Numbered from the stretch's first letter, positions 22,987-34,411 are shown. The stretch is 64,000 nucleotides of DNA from Gammaproteobacteria bacterium (GCA_002684495.1 NYVG01000029.1:26496-90495); one strand, 5' to 3'. Notes: generated by a model not told the origin, from the sequence alone. Numbers and translations: made by a program.

Positions 22987-24689
22987 TGCAATCGTGGCGC
23001 CATTACTTTGTGCTCGGTCTATTTCTGCTTGCAGTAGGTGCGCTGTCGACTCGTGTGGTGTTCCTTGGGGTTACTGAGCGTGACTTTTTGCAGCAGGAGG
23101 GTGATGCGCGATCAATCCGCCGGGAGTCTATTCCCGCGTTGCGCGGCGTGATCTATGACCGCAACGGCGAAGCCTTGGCGGTCAGTACTCCCGTCTATGC
23201 GGTCTCAACCAATCCCCAGAAAGCTGATTTCAGCACAGCGCAATTTGCAGCGATATCAGATGCGTTAGAAATACCGCAAAGGGATCTCGAGCGTCGGATG
23301 CAAACCCATGCAGATAAACAATTTGTCTACTTGAAGCGCCATGCCGGATGGGACATGAGTCAGCGGCTTGATGCTTTGGATTTGCCGCACTTGGAATTGC
23401 GCCCGGAATATCGTCGTTATTACCCGGCAGCAGAGATTGCTGCCCATGTCACTGGCCTGACAGATATCGACGATCAGGGCATCGAAGGAGTGGAGCTGGC
23501 TTTTGAGCGCAACTTGCGAGGTCAGCCTGGTGCCAAGGTTGTGCTTAAGGATCGACGCGGCAATTCCATACGAGATTTGGATTATTTGGCGCCACCGAGG
23601 TTTGGTCAGGACGTGAGCTTGAGCATTGATTCGCGATTACAATATATCGCCTATCGCGAATTGAAATCGGCAGTACAGGTGCATAAAGCGGAGTCTGCTT
23701 CGCTGATTATGGCTGACGCGAAGACCGGGGAAATTTTGGCTTTGGTAAATCAGCCCTCCTACAACCCGAACGATATCGCCGGTCAGCTTGCAGGAATGCG
23801 CAATCGTGCGGTGACTGACTCCTACGAGCCGGGGTCGACAGTTAAACCTTTTACCGCTTTGGCGGCGCTGGAGTCTGGTCGCTATGACACGGAATCTGTT
23901 ATCGACACTTCACCTGGCTATTTTCGCGTTGGCGGCAAGTTGATTCAGGACCCAATTAATCGCGCCTCTTTGTCGCTCGCTCAAGCCATTCAAAAGTCCA
24001 GTCAGGTGGCGATAGCAAAGGTTGCGCTGGATCTGGAAGAGCAAGCGGTCTTTGACGTTTTGGTCCGAGCGGGGTTGGGCGACTTTGTCAGTTCCGGCTT
24101 ACCTGGTGAGGCCATGGGTCGGTTAAATAACAGTCAACTGCGCTACCCGGTCGTGCGTGCAACCCTTGCCTATGGATATGGGTTATCGGTAACGCCGCTG
24201 CAATTGACAAGGGCCTATTTGACCCTTGCCAGCGGCGGAAAACGTATGCCGTTGTCGATAATCAAGCAAGATCGGCAGATCGAAACAGAGCAAGTCTTTG
24301 ATCCAGAGCATGTGCGTGATGTGCTGGCAATGATGGAGCTAGTGACCGCCCGTGCCGGCACCGCAGCTCAGGCCGCAGTGCCCGGTTACCGGGTAGCGGG
24401 TAAAACCGGTACTGCGCGCATAGTCGGTAAACAGGGCTACGACGATGAGCGGCATGTGGCTTGGTTTGCTGGCATGTTGCCAGTGTCCGATCCGCGGCTG
24501 GTAATGGTGGTGTTGGTCAATGAGCCAAGGTCCGGAGTGAACAGTGGTGGTGGCGTCGCAGCACCAATCTTTGGCCGAGTTGCCGAGCGCAGCATGCGCC
24601 TAATGGGCGTCCCAGGTGATATGCAAGAACCGATAATCGCCGAACGCGGCGCAACTGGTTTTGTATCGGCTGCAGGAGCCGGGCTATGA
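22986..24689 (+). CDS. ftsI: Peptidoglycan transpeptidase FtsI (PBP3)
   Basis: RGVIYDRNGEALAVSTPVYAV, YEPGSTVKPFTALAAL, GKTGTARI. Confidence 0.98.
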   Translation: MQSWRHYFVLGLFLLAVGALSTRVVFLGVTERDFLQQEGDARSIRRESIPALRGVIYDRNGEALAVSTPVYAVSTNPQKADFSTAQFAAISDALEIPQRDLERRMQTHADKQFVYLKRHAGWDMSQRLDALDLPHLELRPEYRRYYPAAEIAAHVTGLTDIDDQGIEGVELAFERNLRGQPGAKVVLKDRRGNSIRDLDYLAPPRFGQDVSLSIDSRLQYIAYRELKSAVQVHKAESASLIMADAKTGEILALVNQPSYNPNDIAGQLAGMRNRAVTDSYEPGSTVKPFTALAALESGRYDTESVIDTSPGYFRVGGKLIQDPINRASLSLAQAIQKSSQVAIAKVALDLEEQAVFDVLVRAGLGDFVSSGLPGEAMGRLNNSQLRYPVVRATLAYGYGLSVTPLQLTRAYLTLASGGKRMPLSIIKQDRQIETEQVFDPEHVRDVLAMMELVTARAGTAAQAAVPGYRVAGKTGTARIVGKQGYDDERHVAWFAGMLPVSDPRLVMVVLVNEPRSGVNSGGGVAAPIFGRVAERSMRLMGVPGDMQEPIIAERGATGFVSAAGAGL

Positions 24690-26122
24690 CGTTAGCTGAG
24701 TTAATACAAGACCCGAATTGGTCCGAGTTTAGGATTTCTGGTATCAGCGAAGATTCCAGAATTGTGCAGCCAGGCGACGCATTTATCGCCGTCAGCCAGC
24801 ATCCTGATCAGCGCTTACAGCATGTGCAAGACGCGGTGAAGGCCGGGGCTGCAGTAATACTTGTGCCCGAGGCGATAGATTTGCAAGCGCCGATACCCTT
24901 GGTGCCGGTAGCTAACTTGGCCGCACATAGAAGTGAAATTGCTGCACGCTATTATCAAAGCCCAAGCCAAGATTTGTGTTGTGTTGGCATAACCGGAACA
25001 AATGGCAAAACATCGATTGCCTGGCATCTCGCGGATTTAAGCCATCGGCTTGGCGTGTCTACAGGTTACTGCGGCACCCTTGGCTGGGGGGAATTGGCGC
25101 AACTTCAACCGACGCAATTGACGACACCGAGCGCCGTGATTTTGCAAAGCTATTTGGCCACGATGCGCGCACAAGGCGCTGCACGCGTTGCCATGGAGGT
25201 GAGTTCTCACGCCTTGGACCAGGGCCGAGTCAGTGCCGTGCAGTTTGATGTTGCAGTGTTTTCAAATTTGAGTCGTGATCACTTGGACTACCACCAAACT
25301 ACTACTGCCTATAAGAAGGCGAAGGCCAAATTATTCCAAGATTGGCCACTCGCTGCGGCGGTTATTAACAGTAACGATGCTGTGGGTCGGGAACTTCTCT
25401 GCACAAGCCGTGCGAACGAGGTGATCAGCTACGGTACCCATGGCGATGTCAGCTGGCACAGTGAGACTGTGCGCCAGGGTATGCGGGTATCCTTTGCGAC
25501 ACCATGGGGCCGCGCTGAAACTCGCATGCCTGTTGCTGCTGAGTTTGCGGTAGCTAATGTGGCTGCAGCAATGGCAGTGCTCCTTACCCTAGGGCATAGC
25601 CTGCGCAGCGTAGCCGAGGCTGCAGAGGCCATGGTGCCTGTTCCCGGGCGTATGCAAGTCATCGATGGTGGTCCTAAATGGCCTCGAGTTGTTGTTGACT
25701 ATGCGCATACACCGGATGCCTTAGAAAAAGCGTTAGCTGCCTTGCGGCCTCAGTGTCGTGGGAACCTGATTTGCGTTGTTGGTTGTGGCGGCGATCGCGA
25801 TCGCGGCAAGCGCGCGCAGATGGGGCATGCTGCTGTTAAAGGCAGTGATTGTGTTTGGTTTACTTCAGACAATCCGCGTAGCGAAGACCCAGAGCAAATC
25901 TTGCACGATATGGGTCGTGGCTTAGAAGCATCCATTGCTCAGGGCGTTCGCAGCGAGACAGATCGCGCTGAGGCGATTGCTGCTGCTCTGACAGGCGCGG
26001 AGCCTGATGACGTAGTGCTTATCGCCGGCAAAGGGCATGAGCAGACCCAGGAAATTAACGGCGAATTGATTCCTTTCAGCGACTTTACAGTCGTTCATGA
26101 TATCCAAAGTGAGAACACCTGA
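24686..26122 (+). CDS. murE: UDP-MurNAc-tripeptide synthetase MurE
   Basis: [28 protein letters not shown] meso-DAP-specific motif. Confidence 0.97.
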   Translation: MTLAELIQDPNWSEFRISGISEDSRIVQPGDAFIAVSQHPDQRLQHVQDAVKAGAAVILVPEAIDLQAPIPLVPVANLAAHRSEIAARYYQSPSQDLCCVGITGTNGKTSIAWHLADLSHRLGVSTGYCGTLGWGELAQLQPTQLTTPSAVILQSYLATMRAQGAARVAMEVSSHALDQGRVSAVQFDVAVFSNLSRDHLDYHQTTTAYKKAKAKLFQDWPLAAAVINSNDAVGRELLCTSRANEVISYGTHGDVSWHSETVRQGMRVSFATPWGRAETRMPVAAEFAVANVAAAMAVLLTLGHSLRSVAEAAEAMVPVPGRMQVIDGGPKWPRVVVDYAHTPDALEKALAALRPQCRGNLICVVGCGGDRDRGKRAQMGHAAVKGSDCVWFTSDNPRSEDPEQILHDMGRGLEASIAQGVRSETDRAEAIAAALTGAEPDDVVLIAGKGHEQTQEINGELIPFSDFTVVHDIQSENT

Positions 26123-27204
26123 TGTTGCTATGGTTAACCGACTATCTTTCTGAATTTGTAAGCGGTTTTGCGGTGTTTCAATATTTGACCTTTCGCACCA
26201 TGGTCAGCGTGGTCACCGCGCTATTGATGTCATTGCTCATAGGGCCGGTGATGATTGCACGCTTGGCGCGAGCGCAAATTGGCCAAACCATTCGCGACGA
26301 CGGTCCGGCCTCGCATTTCAGTAAGGCGGGAACTCCTACTATGGGTGGCGCGCTGATCCTAGTAATTCTCGTGGTCACTACGCTGTTATGGGGCGATCTG
26401 ACCAACCGTTATGTCTGGTTGGTGATTCTAGTCACGCTAAGTTTTGGTGTGATTGGCTGGGTCGACGACTATTTAAAAATTTCCCGCAAAAATACTGAGG
26501 GTCTAATTGCGCGCTGGAAGTATTTTTGGCAATCGGTGTTTGCGCTAATGGCTGCGGTTTATCTCTATACCGCGGCGCAGTCGCCGGTGGAAACCACTTT
26601 GTTTGTGCCTTTCTTCAAGTCCATTGCGGTGCCTCTGGGCATCGGTTTTGTGCTGCTCAGCTATTTGATGATTGTTGGTATGAGTAATGCGGTGAATTTA
26701 ACCGACGGTTTAGATGGTCTAGCGATCATGCCAGCTGTGATGGTCGGTGCAGCGCTCGGTCTGATTGCCTATGTGTCGGGTAATACGGAGTTTTCCTCGT
26801 ACCTGCAAATTCCATACGTTGCAGGCGCTGGTGAATTGGCGGTTTTTTGCGGCGCGCTTATCGGGGCAGGTTTGGGTTTCTTGTGGTTTAACACTTATCC
26901 TGCGCAAATCTTTATGGGAGATGTGGGTGCTTTAGCCATTGGCGCCGCGTTGGGATTGGTCGCGATTATAGTTCGGCATGAAATTGTACTGCTGATCATG
27001 GGTGGGCTATTCGTATTGGAAACCGCTAGCGTTATTATCCAAGTGGCGTCATTTCGTCTCACGGGGCGAAGAGTCTTTCGCATGGCGCCCATCCATCACC
27101 ACTTTGAGCTAAAGGGCTGGCCGGAGCCCAAAGTAATCGTTAGATTTTGGATCATCACCTTGGTGCTGGTGACCATTGGTCTTTCAACCCTGAAACTCAG
27201 ATAA
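26122..27204 (+). CDS. mraY: Phospho-N-acetylmuramoyl-pentapeptide transferase
   Basis: [42 protein letters not shown]. Confidence 0.98.
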   Translation: MLLWLTDYLSEFVSGFAVFQYLTFRTMVSVVTALLMSLLIGPVMIARLARAQIGQTIRDDGPASHFSKAGTPTMGGALILVILVVTTLLWGDLTNRYVWLVILVTLSFGVIGWVDDYLKISRKNTEGLIARWKYFWQSVFALMAAVYLYTAAQSPVETTLFVPFFKSIAVPLGIGFVLLSYLMIVGMSNAVNLTDGLDGLAIMPAVMVGAALGLIAYVSGNTEFSSYLQIPYVAGAGELAVFCGALIGAGLGFLWFNTYPAQIFMGDVGALAIGAALGLVAIIVRHEIVLLIMGGLFVLETASVIIQVASFRLTGRRVFRMAPIHHHFELKGWPEPKVIVRFWIITLVLVTIGLSTLKLR

Positions 27205-27206
27205 GT

Positions 27207-28550
27207 ATGCCAAGAGTTCATGCAATTATTGGCTTTGGTGTCACTGGGCAATCGGTGGCCAGGCACATGCTACGCAATGGCACGCCCTGCGTAGTGTTTG
27301 ATACGCGATCACCTCAGCGGTTACCGGAGGAGTTTCGTGGCATTGAAGTGCACTGGCAGATTGGGCAATGGTCTGCGGCGCAGCTGCGTGAATCCCTCAG
27401 CGACATTGGACGGTTGGTGGTAAGCCCCGGGCTGCCTATGGATCTGGCGATATTGTTGGAAGCTCGTAACCTGAAGTTGCCCATCGTCAGCGATATTGAC
27501 TTGTTTTTTGAAGCAACGTCGGCTCCCGTAATCGGTGTAACCGGAACTAATGGCAAAAGCACCGTAGTCTCTCTGGTTGGTCATATATTTAATTCTTTAG
27601 GCCAAGCCTGTGGGGTTGGGGGAAATATTGGTGTTGCTGCCTTAGATTTGTTGGCGCAGCCGCGCGAGCAATATGTATTGGAACTTTCGAGTTTTCAGCT
27701 GGAGCGCAGTGCAGTACTGCCTTTTGTAGCGTCAACTGTACTCAATATCTCTGATGACCACATAGATCACCATGGCTCTATGCAAAACTATCGCTGTGCG
27801 AAGTTGCGTATTTATCGCGGCGCTCAACGCTGCGTGTTTAACCGTGGGGATTTAATGACCCAGCCCCACGCGGCTGAGCAATTGGCGAGCTTCGGGCTGG
27901 GCGCTGCTGCTGATGCAAATTCATATGGCGTTGCGCAAAGCAAAGGGGAAGACTGGATCACTAGAGGCGATGAACCAGTTTTGCCAGCTGATCAACTGCG
28001 TTTAAAAGGTGCCCATAATTTGCTCAATGTTATGGCCGCCTTAGCGCTGGTTGATTCTGTCGTCGACGTCCAAGACGCGGCATCCGCAGCAGCGCAATTT
28101 TCATCCCTTGACCATCGCTTTCAGTTCATCAGAACCTTGGATGGTGTGACTTATATCAACGATTCGAAAGCCACTAACGTTTGCGCTACGTTGGCCGCGC
28201 TACAAGGCATAGGTCCAAGTGAGCGAACAATTTTGATTGCCGGAGGTGATGCTAAGGGCGCCGACCTGCTGGCCTTGGCACCGGCTCTGGCTGAATCTGT
28301 GGCGGGTGTAGTTGCCCTTGGTAAAGATGCAGCGGCCATGTCCGCGGTGGCTGCAGCCGTTGGTGTTGACTGTGTTCAAGTGCAGGATATGGCAGCAGGC
28401 GTTGTGGCGGCACGACGGATGGCTGCACATGCGGATATGGTCCTGTTGTCGCCAGCCTGCTCCAGTTTAGATATGTATCGTAATTTTGCCGAGCGGGGCG
28501 AGGTATTCGCTCAGGCGGTGCATCGTTTAAGCAGTGAATCAGAGGTCTAG
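27207..28550 (+). CDS. murD: UDP-MurNAc-L-alanine:D-glutamate ligase
   Basis: GVTGTNGKSTVVSLV; YINDSKATNVCATLAAL; start reassigned. Confidence 0.96.
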   Translation: MPRVHAIIGFGVTGQSVARHMLRNGTPCVVFDTRSPQRLPEEFRGIEVHWQIGQWSAAQLRESLSDIGRLVVSPGLPMDLAILLEARNLKLPIVSDIDLFFEATSAPVIGVTGTNGKSTVVSLVGHIFNSLGQACGVGGNIGVAALDLLAQPREQYVLELSSFQLERSAVLPFVASTVLNISDDHIDHHGSMQNYRCAKLRIYRGAQRCVFNRGDLMTQPHAAEQLASFGLGAAADANSYGVAQSKGEDWITRGDEPVLPADQLRLKGAHNLLNVMAALALVDSVVDVQDAASAAAQFSSLDHRFQFIRTLDGVTYINDSKATNVCATLAALQGIGPSERTILIAGGDAKGADLLALAPALAESVAGVVALGKDAAAMSAVAAAVGVDCVQVQDMAAGVVAARRMAAHADMVLLSPACSSLDMYRNFAERGEVFAQAVHRLSSESEV

Positions 28551-28558
28551 GTAACGTC

Positions 28559-29674
28559 GTGATATTCGCCGCTGTACATAATCCATTCGTATCTAAAAGC
28601 TTTACCCAGCTATTGTTGTGTTGGTTGGCCTTGCTCGCGTTCGGATTGATTATGGTGAGCTCGGCAGCAATCGCCCTAAATGGCAATTATGCAAATAAGC
28701 ACTTGGTCTTCTTGGTGGTGGCCCTGTTGGCGTTTTTCGTGACCTTTATCGTGCCGCTCAGGGTATGGAACAGTTTATATCTGGTAGGTTGGCTCGGTGC
28801 TCTGGCTTTTGCTGTGGTGGTGTTGCTGCCCGGTGTTGGGCATACCGTAAATGGCGCGACGCGTTGGTTGCAGATTGGCGGTTTTACGCTGCAGGCATCG
28901 GAGGTGGCTAAATTCGGTTTGATGATTTATCTGGCGGGCTATCTGCACCGTTATGGTGAACAACTGAGTGTTGAGCCGGCGAAAATTTTTGTCCCACTGA
29001 GTATGATCGCAGTCGTTGGTGCCTTGCTGGTCGTTGAGCCTGATTTGGGTTCGGCGGTGGTGATCGTTGCTGCTTCGGTTGCACTGCTGTTTATTGCGGG
29101 AGCCCAATTGCGTTATTTCTTGCTGCTGCTGGTTGTGGCTGGGGGATTACTTGCGCTGCTCATTTGGATGGAGCCCTATCGGATGCAACGGCTGCTGGCA
29201 TTCATAGACCCGTGGGCAATGCCGTTTGACGGCGGTTATCAGCTAGTGCAGGCGCTCATTGCGTTTGGACGTGGCGAAATATTTGGTCTGGGCCTAGGAG
29301 AGGGGATTCAAAAACTCTTCTACCTGCCTGAGGCCCACAACGATTTTATCTTTGCAGTTATTGCAGAAGAGCTGGGTGTGGTTGGCGCGCTGACAGTGCT
29401 CGCCGTTTACAGCCTTTTCATTGTTCAGATCTTCGCCGTGGCGCGGGCACAGTTGAGCCGTGGCGAATTGTTCGCTGGGTATTGTTGTTATTTCGTAGGG
29501 TTAATCTTTGCGTTTCAGCTATTGATCAACTTGGGGGTCAATACTGGTGCCTTGCCCACAAAGGGCCTTACCCTGCCATTCATTAGCTATGGCGGTAATA
29601 GTTTGATCATTTCTTCGGCCATGATCGGCATGGTGCTTCGTTGCGCTTATCCACGGGAGGTGCGTCATGGCTGA
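28559..29674 (+). CDS. ftsW: Lipid II polymerase FtsW (SEDS)
   Basis: [53 protein letters not shown] start. Confidence 0.97.
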   Translation: MIFAAVHNPFVSKSFTQLLLCWLALLAFGLIMVSSAAIALNGNYANKHLVFLVVALLAFFVTFIVPLRVWNSLYLVGWLGALAFAVVVLLPGVGHTVNGATRWLQIGGFTLQASEVAKFGLMIYLAGYLHRYGEQLSVEPAKIFVPLSMIAVVGALLVVEPDLGSAVVIVAASVALLFIAGAQLRYFLLLLVVAGGLLALLIWMEPYRMQRLLAFIDPWAMPFDGGYQLVQALIAFGRGEIFGLGLGEGIQKLFYLPEAHNDFIFAVIAEELGVVGALTVLAVYSLFIVQIFAVARAQLSRGELFAGYCCYFVGLIFAFQLLINLGVNTGALPTKGLTLPFISYGGNSLIISSAMIGMVLRCAYPREVRHG

Positions 29675-31085
29675 AGCAGAGCTTTTCCGTGTTCCCGAAA
29701 TGGGCCGTATTCGGCGGATTCACTTTGTCGGCATTGGTGGTGCGGGCATGTGCGGTATTGCGGAGGTGATCCTTAATCAGGGCTATCAAGTTTCCGGATC
29801 CGATATTGCTGAATCTGCAGTAACGTCGCGTCTACAAAATAAAGGTGCGGAGATTTTTAAAGGTCATGATGCGCTTTGGATCAAAGGCGCAGATGTTGTT
29901 GTCGTGTCTTCTGCGATTGATGAAAACAACTCAGAAGTGCAGGCCGCCCGAGCCGCGCTGATTCCGGTGGTGCCGCGAGCGGAAATGCTGGGTGAACTGA
30001 TGCGTTATCGCCATGGCATCGCGGTGGCCGGTACCCACGGCAAGACCACTACCACCAGCTTGATCACAGAAATTTTTCGTTGTGCTGGGCTGGCGCCGAC
30101 CTTTGTGATTGGCGGTATGTTGAACAGCGCAGGCACCAATGCAGAACTGGGTCAGGGTCATTACTTAATCGCCGAAGCAGATGAAAGTGATGCGTCATTC
30201 TTACGGCTACAGCCGATGACTGCGGTGATTACGAATATTGACCAAGATCATATGGCGACGTATGGGCACAGTTTTACCGAACTGAAAAAGTCCTTTGTAG
30301 AATTTGTTGCGCGCCTGCCGTTTTATGGCGCGGTCGCTATTTGTACAGACGACTCAGAGGCCCGGGCTTTGATTCCAATGTTGACCCGGCGGGTTATCAC
30401 TTACGGTACTGACGAGGCTGCAGATTATCGAGCTACCAATATCAACGTGGCAGGAAAGTCATGGAGTTTCGATGTAGACCGTGGAGTCGATAAACCAGCG
30501 TTGCAGGTGCGCTTAGGGATTCCCGGGCAACATAACGTAATGAATGCCTTGGCCGCGATCGCTATTGCCAGCGATGAGGGCATTGCAGATTCCGCGATTG
30601 TGCAGGGTTTGAGTGAATTTGCCGGCGTCGATCGGCGCTTTGAAATTACTGCGCCAGTTCATGTTGACGACGCGGTCGTGAGTCTTGTCGATGATTACGG
30701 TCACCATCCGACGGAAGTCGAAGCAGTGATTGCAACAGCTCGCCAAGTTTGGCCTGAGCGCCGGTTGGTGATGGTTTATCAGCCCCATCGATATTCGCGC
30801 ACGAAAGATCTGTTTGATGATTTCGTTCGCGTATTGTCGGCGGTCGATGTGCTGTTGTTGTTGGATGTTTATGCCGCTGGTGAAAAGCCCATTGATGGCG
30901 CAGACAGCCGTTCGCTGATCGCATCGATTAGACAGCGCGGCCAAATCAGTCCGGTGCACGCCAAAGACACGATCGAGGCGATGCAATTGCTGCCGAATCT
31001 CTGTGAAACCGATGACGTAGTCTTAGTGCAGGGCGCTGGTAATGTCAGTGCACTGTCGAAAACGTTGAGGGGGGTGAGTGTTTAA
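29667..31085 (+). CDS. murC: UDP-N-acetylmuramate:L-alanine ligase
   Basis: [48 protein letters not shown]. Confidence 0.98.
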   Translation: MAEAELFRVPEMGRIRRIHFVGIGGAGMCGIAEVILNQGYQVSGSDIAESAVTSRLQNKGAEIFKGHDALWIKGADVVVVSSAIDENNSEVQAARAALIPVVPRAEMLGELMRYRHGIAVAGTHGKTTTTSLITEIFRCAGLAPTFVIGGMLNSAGTNAELGQGHYLIAEADESDASFLRLQPMTAVITNIDQDHMATYGHSFTELKKSFVEFVARLPFYGAVAICTDDSEARALIPMLTRRVITYGTDEAADYRATNINVAGKSWSFDVDRGVDKPALQVRLGIPGQHNVMNALAAIAIASDEGIADSAIVQGLSEFAGVDRRFEITAPVHVDDAVVSLVDDYGHHPTEVEAVIATARQVWPERRLVMVYQPHRYSRTKDLFDDFVRVLSAVDVLLLLDVYAAGEKPIDGADSRSLIASIRQRGQISPVHAKDTIEAMQLLPNLCETDDVVLVQGAGNVSALSKTLRGVSV

Positions 31086-31848
31086 GCGTCTGGCAAAAGC
31101 GCTAGTAACCCTGAGCGTGGTGGTCGCGGGCATCGCGGTATGGATAAAGTTTGATCGTCCCATTGATACGATCGTGATCGAAGGCGATTTGACGCCTGCC
31201 GAGCAGGTGGCTATGCAGGAGCAAATTGGTGGTCTCGATTTGCCGGGGATCTTGAGCTTAGATCTGCCAGGATTTGAGGCGCAATTGCAACAGATGGATT
31301 GGGCACGGCGGGTTGATGTGCGTCGGCGCTGGCCGAACAAGTTGGTGATCTATGTCTACAAAGAAAGCCCGGTAGCTCAATGGTATGACCATACATTCTT
31401 GTCAGCCGACGGCGATATCCTGCAACTGCCGGATCAATATGATCAGCTGCCGAAACTGTCCGCGCAGTTAAGTTCGCCGCGGGAAAGCATGGAGATATTT
31501 CGGCTGTTGCAACAATACGCGGCGCGCCAGGGCCTGGCGATATTAGAATTGACAGAAACCGCACAAGGCGAATGGCAGGTAGGATTTGAATCGGGCACGG
31601 TTTTACATTTGGGCGCGGTCGAATTAGAGGCTCGCATGAATCGATTCTTGCGCGCGTATGTGAACATTATCCAACAACAGCAACGACCAGTTGCCTACGT
31701 GGATGCTCGCTACCCTAGCGGCGTTGCTGTGCGCTACAGTGAAATTGATGTCGCTAAATTTGATGCGCTGGGGCCGATTCAGGCGCAGAATTGGGGGCAA
31801 AATACTGGCATGAAACAGACCAATAGCAATTTAACCAACGGGCGCTAA
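31078..31848 (+). CDS. ftsQ: Cell division protein FtsQ
   Basis: TM plus POTRA/FtsQ domain; located between murC and ftsA. Confidence 0.93.
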   Translation: MFKRLAKALVTLSVVVAGIAVWIKFDRPIDTIVIEGDLTPAEQVAMQEQIGGLDLPGILSLDLPGFEAQLQQMDWARRVDVRRRWPNKLVIYVYKESPVAQWYDHTFLSADGDILQLPDQYDQLPKLSAQLSSPRESMEIFRLLQQYAARQGLAILELTETAQGEWQVGFESGTVLHLGAVELEARMNRFLRAYVNIIQQQQRPVAYVDARYPSGVAVRYSEIDVAKFDALGPIQAQNWGQNTGMKQTNSNLTNGR

Positions 31849-31850
31849 AC

Positions 31851-33080
31851 ATGGCTTCGGACGCAGAAAGACAAAGGATAGTAGCCTTGGATATTGGCAC
31901 CAACAAGATAGCGACTATTGTCGCCGAGGTTGGTGATGCCGGTGAGCTGGAAATCATAGGTATTGGTACCCACCAGTCCCGTGGGTTGAAGAAGGGTGTT
32001 GTGGTCAATATCGAGTCCACAGTGCAGTCTATTCAACGCGCAGTAGAAGAAGCGGAGCTCATGGCAGGTTGCGCCATTGAATCGGTATACGCGGGTATAG
32101 CGGGCAGCCACATTAAAAGCCTCAACTCCCATGGGATCGTCGCAATTAGAGATCGCGAGGTATACAGCCAAGACGTAGAGCGGGTAATTGATGCCGCCCA
32201 AGCTATGGCTATCCCCGCTGATCAAAAAATACTGCACGTATTGCCACAAGAGTTTCTTATAGATGCTCAAGAAGGCGTCAAAGAGCCGTTAGGGATGTCT
32301 GGTGTGCGCTTGGAGGCCAAGGTGCATATGGTGACTTGTGCGGTAAATGCTGCGCAAAATATTGAGAAATGCGTGGAGCGTTGTGGTCTGTTAGTCAACG
32401 ATGTGGTGCTGGAACAGTTGGCCTCCAGTTATTCGGTGCTCAGTGCCGATGAACGCGATTTGGGGGTTTGCTTAGTTGATATTGGTGGGGGCACCACGGA
32501 TATAGCAGTATTTACTGACGGCGCAATCCGGCATACTGCAGTGATTCCGATAGCCGGAGATCAGGTTACCAATGACATAGCGATGGCGCTTAGAACGCCA
32601 ACGCAAAATGCTGAAGACATCAAGATTCGGTATGCTTGTGCCTTGACGCAGCTGGCCAGGGCAGATGAAGTAATTAAAGTTCCTGGTGTTGGCGACAAGC
32701 CTGATAGAGAATTGTCGCGTCAGACACTCGCTGAGGTGGTAGAGCCTCGCTATGACGAGTTGTTTAAGTTAGTCCAGGCAGAACTGCGACGCAGCGGTTT
32801 TGAACACCTGGTCGCATCGGGCATCGTGCTCACTGGGGGCGGTGCCAAGATGGAAGGTTTGATCGAGCTTGCGGAAGAAATTTTCCACATGCCGGTCAGT
32901 TTGGGGGCGCCACGAAATGTGGCGGGTTTGAAGGACATCGTAAGGAACCCGGTATTCGCTACAGGCGTAGGTCTGTTGCAGTACGGGTTGGACCAAGAGA
33001 AGGAAAAGCCGAGCAAACAAAGCGACCGTAAGAGTGGCACGTTGGCAAAGCTAAAAGGTTGGTTTAGTGAAAACTTCTAG
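31851..33080 (+). CDS. ftsA: Cell division protein FtsA
   Basis: IVALDIGTNKIATIVAEV; VDIGGGTTDIAVFTDG; GIVLTGGGAKMEGL. Confidence 0.98.
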   Translation: MASDAERQRIVALDIGTNKIATIVAEVGDAGELEIIGIGTHQSRGLKKGVVVNIESTVQSIQRAVEEAELMAGCAIESVYAGIAGSHIKSLNSHGIVAIRDREVYSQDVERVIDAAQAMAIPADQKILHVLPQEFLIDAQEGVKEPLGMSGVRLEAKVHMVTCAVNAAQNIEKCVERCGLLVNDVVLEQLASSYSVLSADERDLGVCLVDIGGGTTDIAVFTDGAIRHTAVIPIAGDQVTNDIAMALRTPTQNAEDIKIRYACALTQLARADEVIKVPGVGDKPDRELSRQTLAEVVEPRYDELFKLVQAELRRSGFEHLVASGIVLTGGGAKMEGLIELAEEIFHMPVSLGAPRNVAGLKDIVRNPVFATGVGLLQYGLDQEKEKPSKQSDRKSGTLAKLKGWFSENF

Positions 33081-33092
33081 CAGGAGAATACG

Positions 33093-34244
33093 ATGTTTGA
33101 ACTGGTGGATAGCGCACCCCAAAGTGCGGTAATCAAGGTTATAGGAGTCGGTGGCGGCGGCGGCAACGCGGTCGAGCACATGGTCTCAAAGCAAGTCGAT
33201 GGCGTAGATTTTATCGCCACGAATACCGATGCTCAGGCGCTCAAAGGTCTGGGCGCGCAGACGACAATGCAAATCGGCAGCAGTGTTACAAAAGGCCTCG
33301 GTGCCGGTGCTAATCCTGATGTAGGTCGCGCTGCGGCGTTAGAAGATCGCGATCGCATTGCCGAGTTGCTCAGTGGCTCGGATATGGTTTTTGTCACCGC
33401 AGGTATGGGCGGTGGTACGGGAACCGGTGCGGCTCCGGTAGTTGCCGAGGTAGCAAAGGAATTAGGTATCCTCACCGTTGCGGTGGTGACTAAGCCCTTT
33501 GATTTTGAAAAACGTAAGAATAATGCCGAGCACGGTATTAAAGAACTTGCGTCTCATGTTGACTCCCTCATCACTATTCCGAACGAAAAACTGTTGGAAG
33601 TGCTCGGCGAGCAGACCAGTGTGCTAGACGCATTTGCCGCAGCGAATGACGTATTGCTGGGTGCGGTGCAAGGCATAGCGGATCTGATTATTCGTCCCGG
33701 CATGATTAACGTCGACTTTGCTGATGTGCGCACGGTGATGTCAGAGATGGGTATGGCAATGATGGGCACCGGTTCTGCGTCAGGAGAGAATCGTGCCCGG
33801 GATGCCGCAGAAGCAGCGATACGTTCGCCGTTGCTAGAAGACGTTGATCTTAATGGCGCTCGGGGAATTTTGGTTAACGTAACCGCTGGGCTCGATCTTA
33901 ATATTGGCGAGTTCACGGAAGTTGGGCGCTGCGTAGAGGAATTCGCCTCACCTGATGCGACGGTAGTTGTTGGCACAGTAATCGATCAGACCCTGCAGGA
34001 CGAGATTAAGGTAACTGTCGTTGCGACTGGCCTAGGCAAAGCTTTGAAGCCGAATGTTGTAGTGGACAATACTGCGATCGAGCCGGCTGCAGTTGCGGGT
34101 CAGATGGATTACGCAAGACTAGATACTCCAGCCTACGAGAGACAAAAACCTGTAGAGAAACCGGCCCAGAGCCTCGATGTCGGCCAAACCAAAGATATGG
34201 AATATCTGGATATTCCTGCGTTTTTGCGGCGTCAGGCAGATTAA
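33093..34244 (+). CDS. ftsZ: Cell division protein FtsZ
   Basis: GGGTGTGAAP tubulin signature; C-terminal YLDIPAFLRRQAD. Confidence 0.99.
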   Translation: MFELVDSAPQSAVIKVIGVGGGGGNAVEHMVSKQVDGVDFIATNTDAQALKGLGAQTTMQIGSSVTKGLGAGANPDVGRAAALEDRDRIAELLSGSDMVFVTAGMGGGTGTGAAPVVAEVAKELGILTVAVVTKPFDFEKRKNNAEHGIKELASHVDSLITIPNEKLLEVLGEQTSVLDAFAAANDVLLGAVQGIADLIIRPGMINVDFADVRTVMSEMGMAMMGTGSASGENRARDAAEAAIRSPLLEDVDLNGARGILVNVTAGLDLNIGEFTEVGRCVEEFASPDATVVVGTVIDQTLQDEIKVTVVATGLGKALKPNVVVDNTAIEPAAVAGQMDYARLDTPAYERQKPVEKPAQSLDVGQTKDMEYLDIPAFLRRQAD

Positions 34245-34294
34245 CCTTTAGGTCATTGACCTAGCGGCTGGATCTTTAATTTAAGGTTGCGCGT

Positions 34295-34383
34295 CCCGAG
34301 TCAGCGACCGATCCTCACCTCCTGCTAGAAGTGTCGGCACCCAATAGTATTGGGTGCCACAGGATCGGTTTGCTCGACTCGGG
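34295..34383 (+). promoter_or_regulatory. Nested inverted-repeat structure in the ftsZ-lpxC intergenic region / lpxC leader
   Basis: CCCGAGTC(34295-302)/GACTCGGG(34376-383), CCGATCCT(34308-315)/AGGATCGG(34361-368), GGCACCCAATA(34336-346)/TATTGGGTGCC(34348-358), all nested. Confidence 0.8.
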
Positions 34384-34411
34384 CGAGTAGCCGTTAGAGT
34401 GGAACCCATTA

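Noticed and set aside
33093-34244. Possible unusual FtsZ or FtsA variants compensating for the reduced dcw cluster
   Set aside because: Both have standard length and conserved motifs, including the FtsZ C-terminal peptide.
34249-34263. Short hairpin TAGGTC-att-GACCTA after ftsZ
   Set aside because: Only 6 bp and no T-tract; too weak to call as a separate terminator beside the larger lpxC leader structure.
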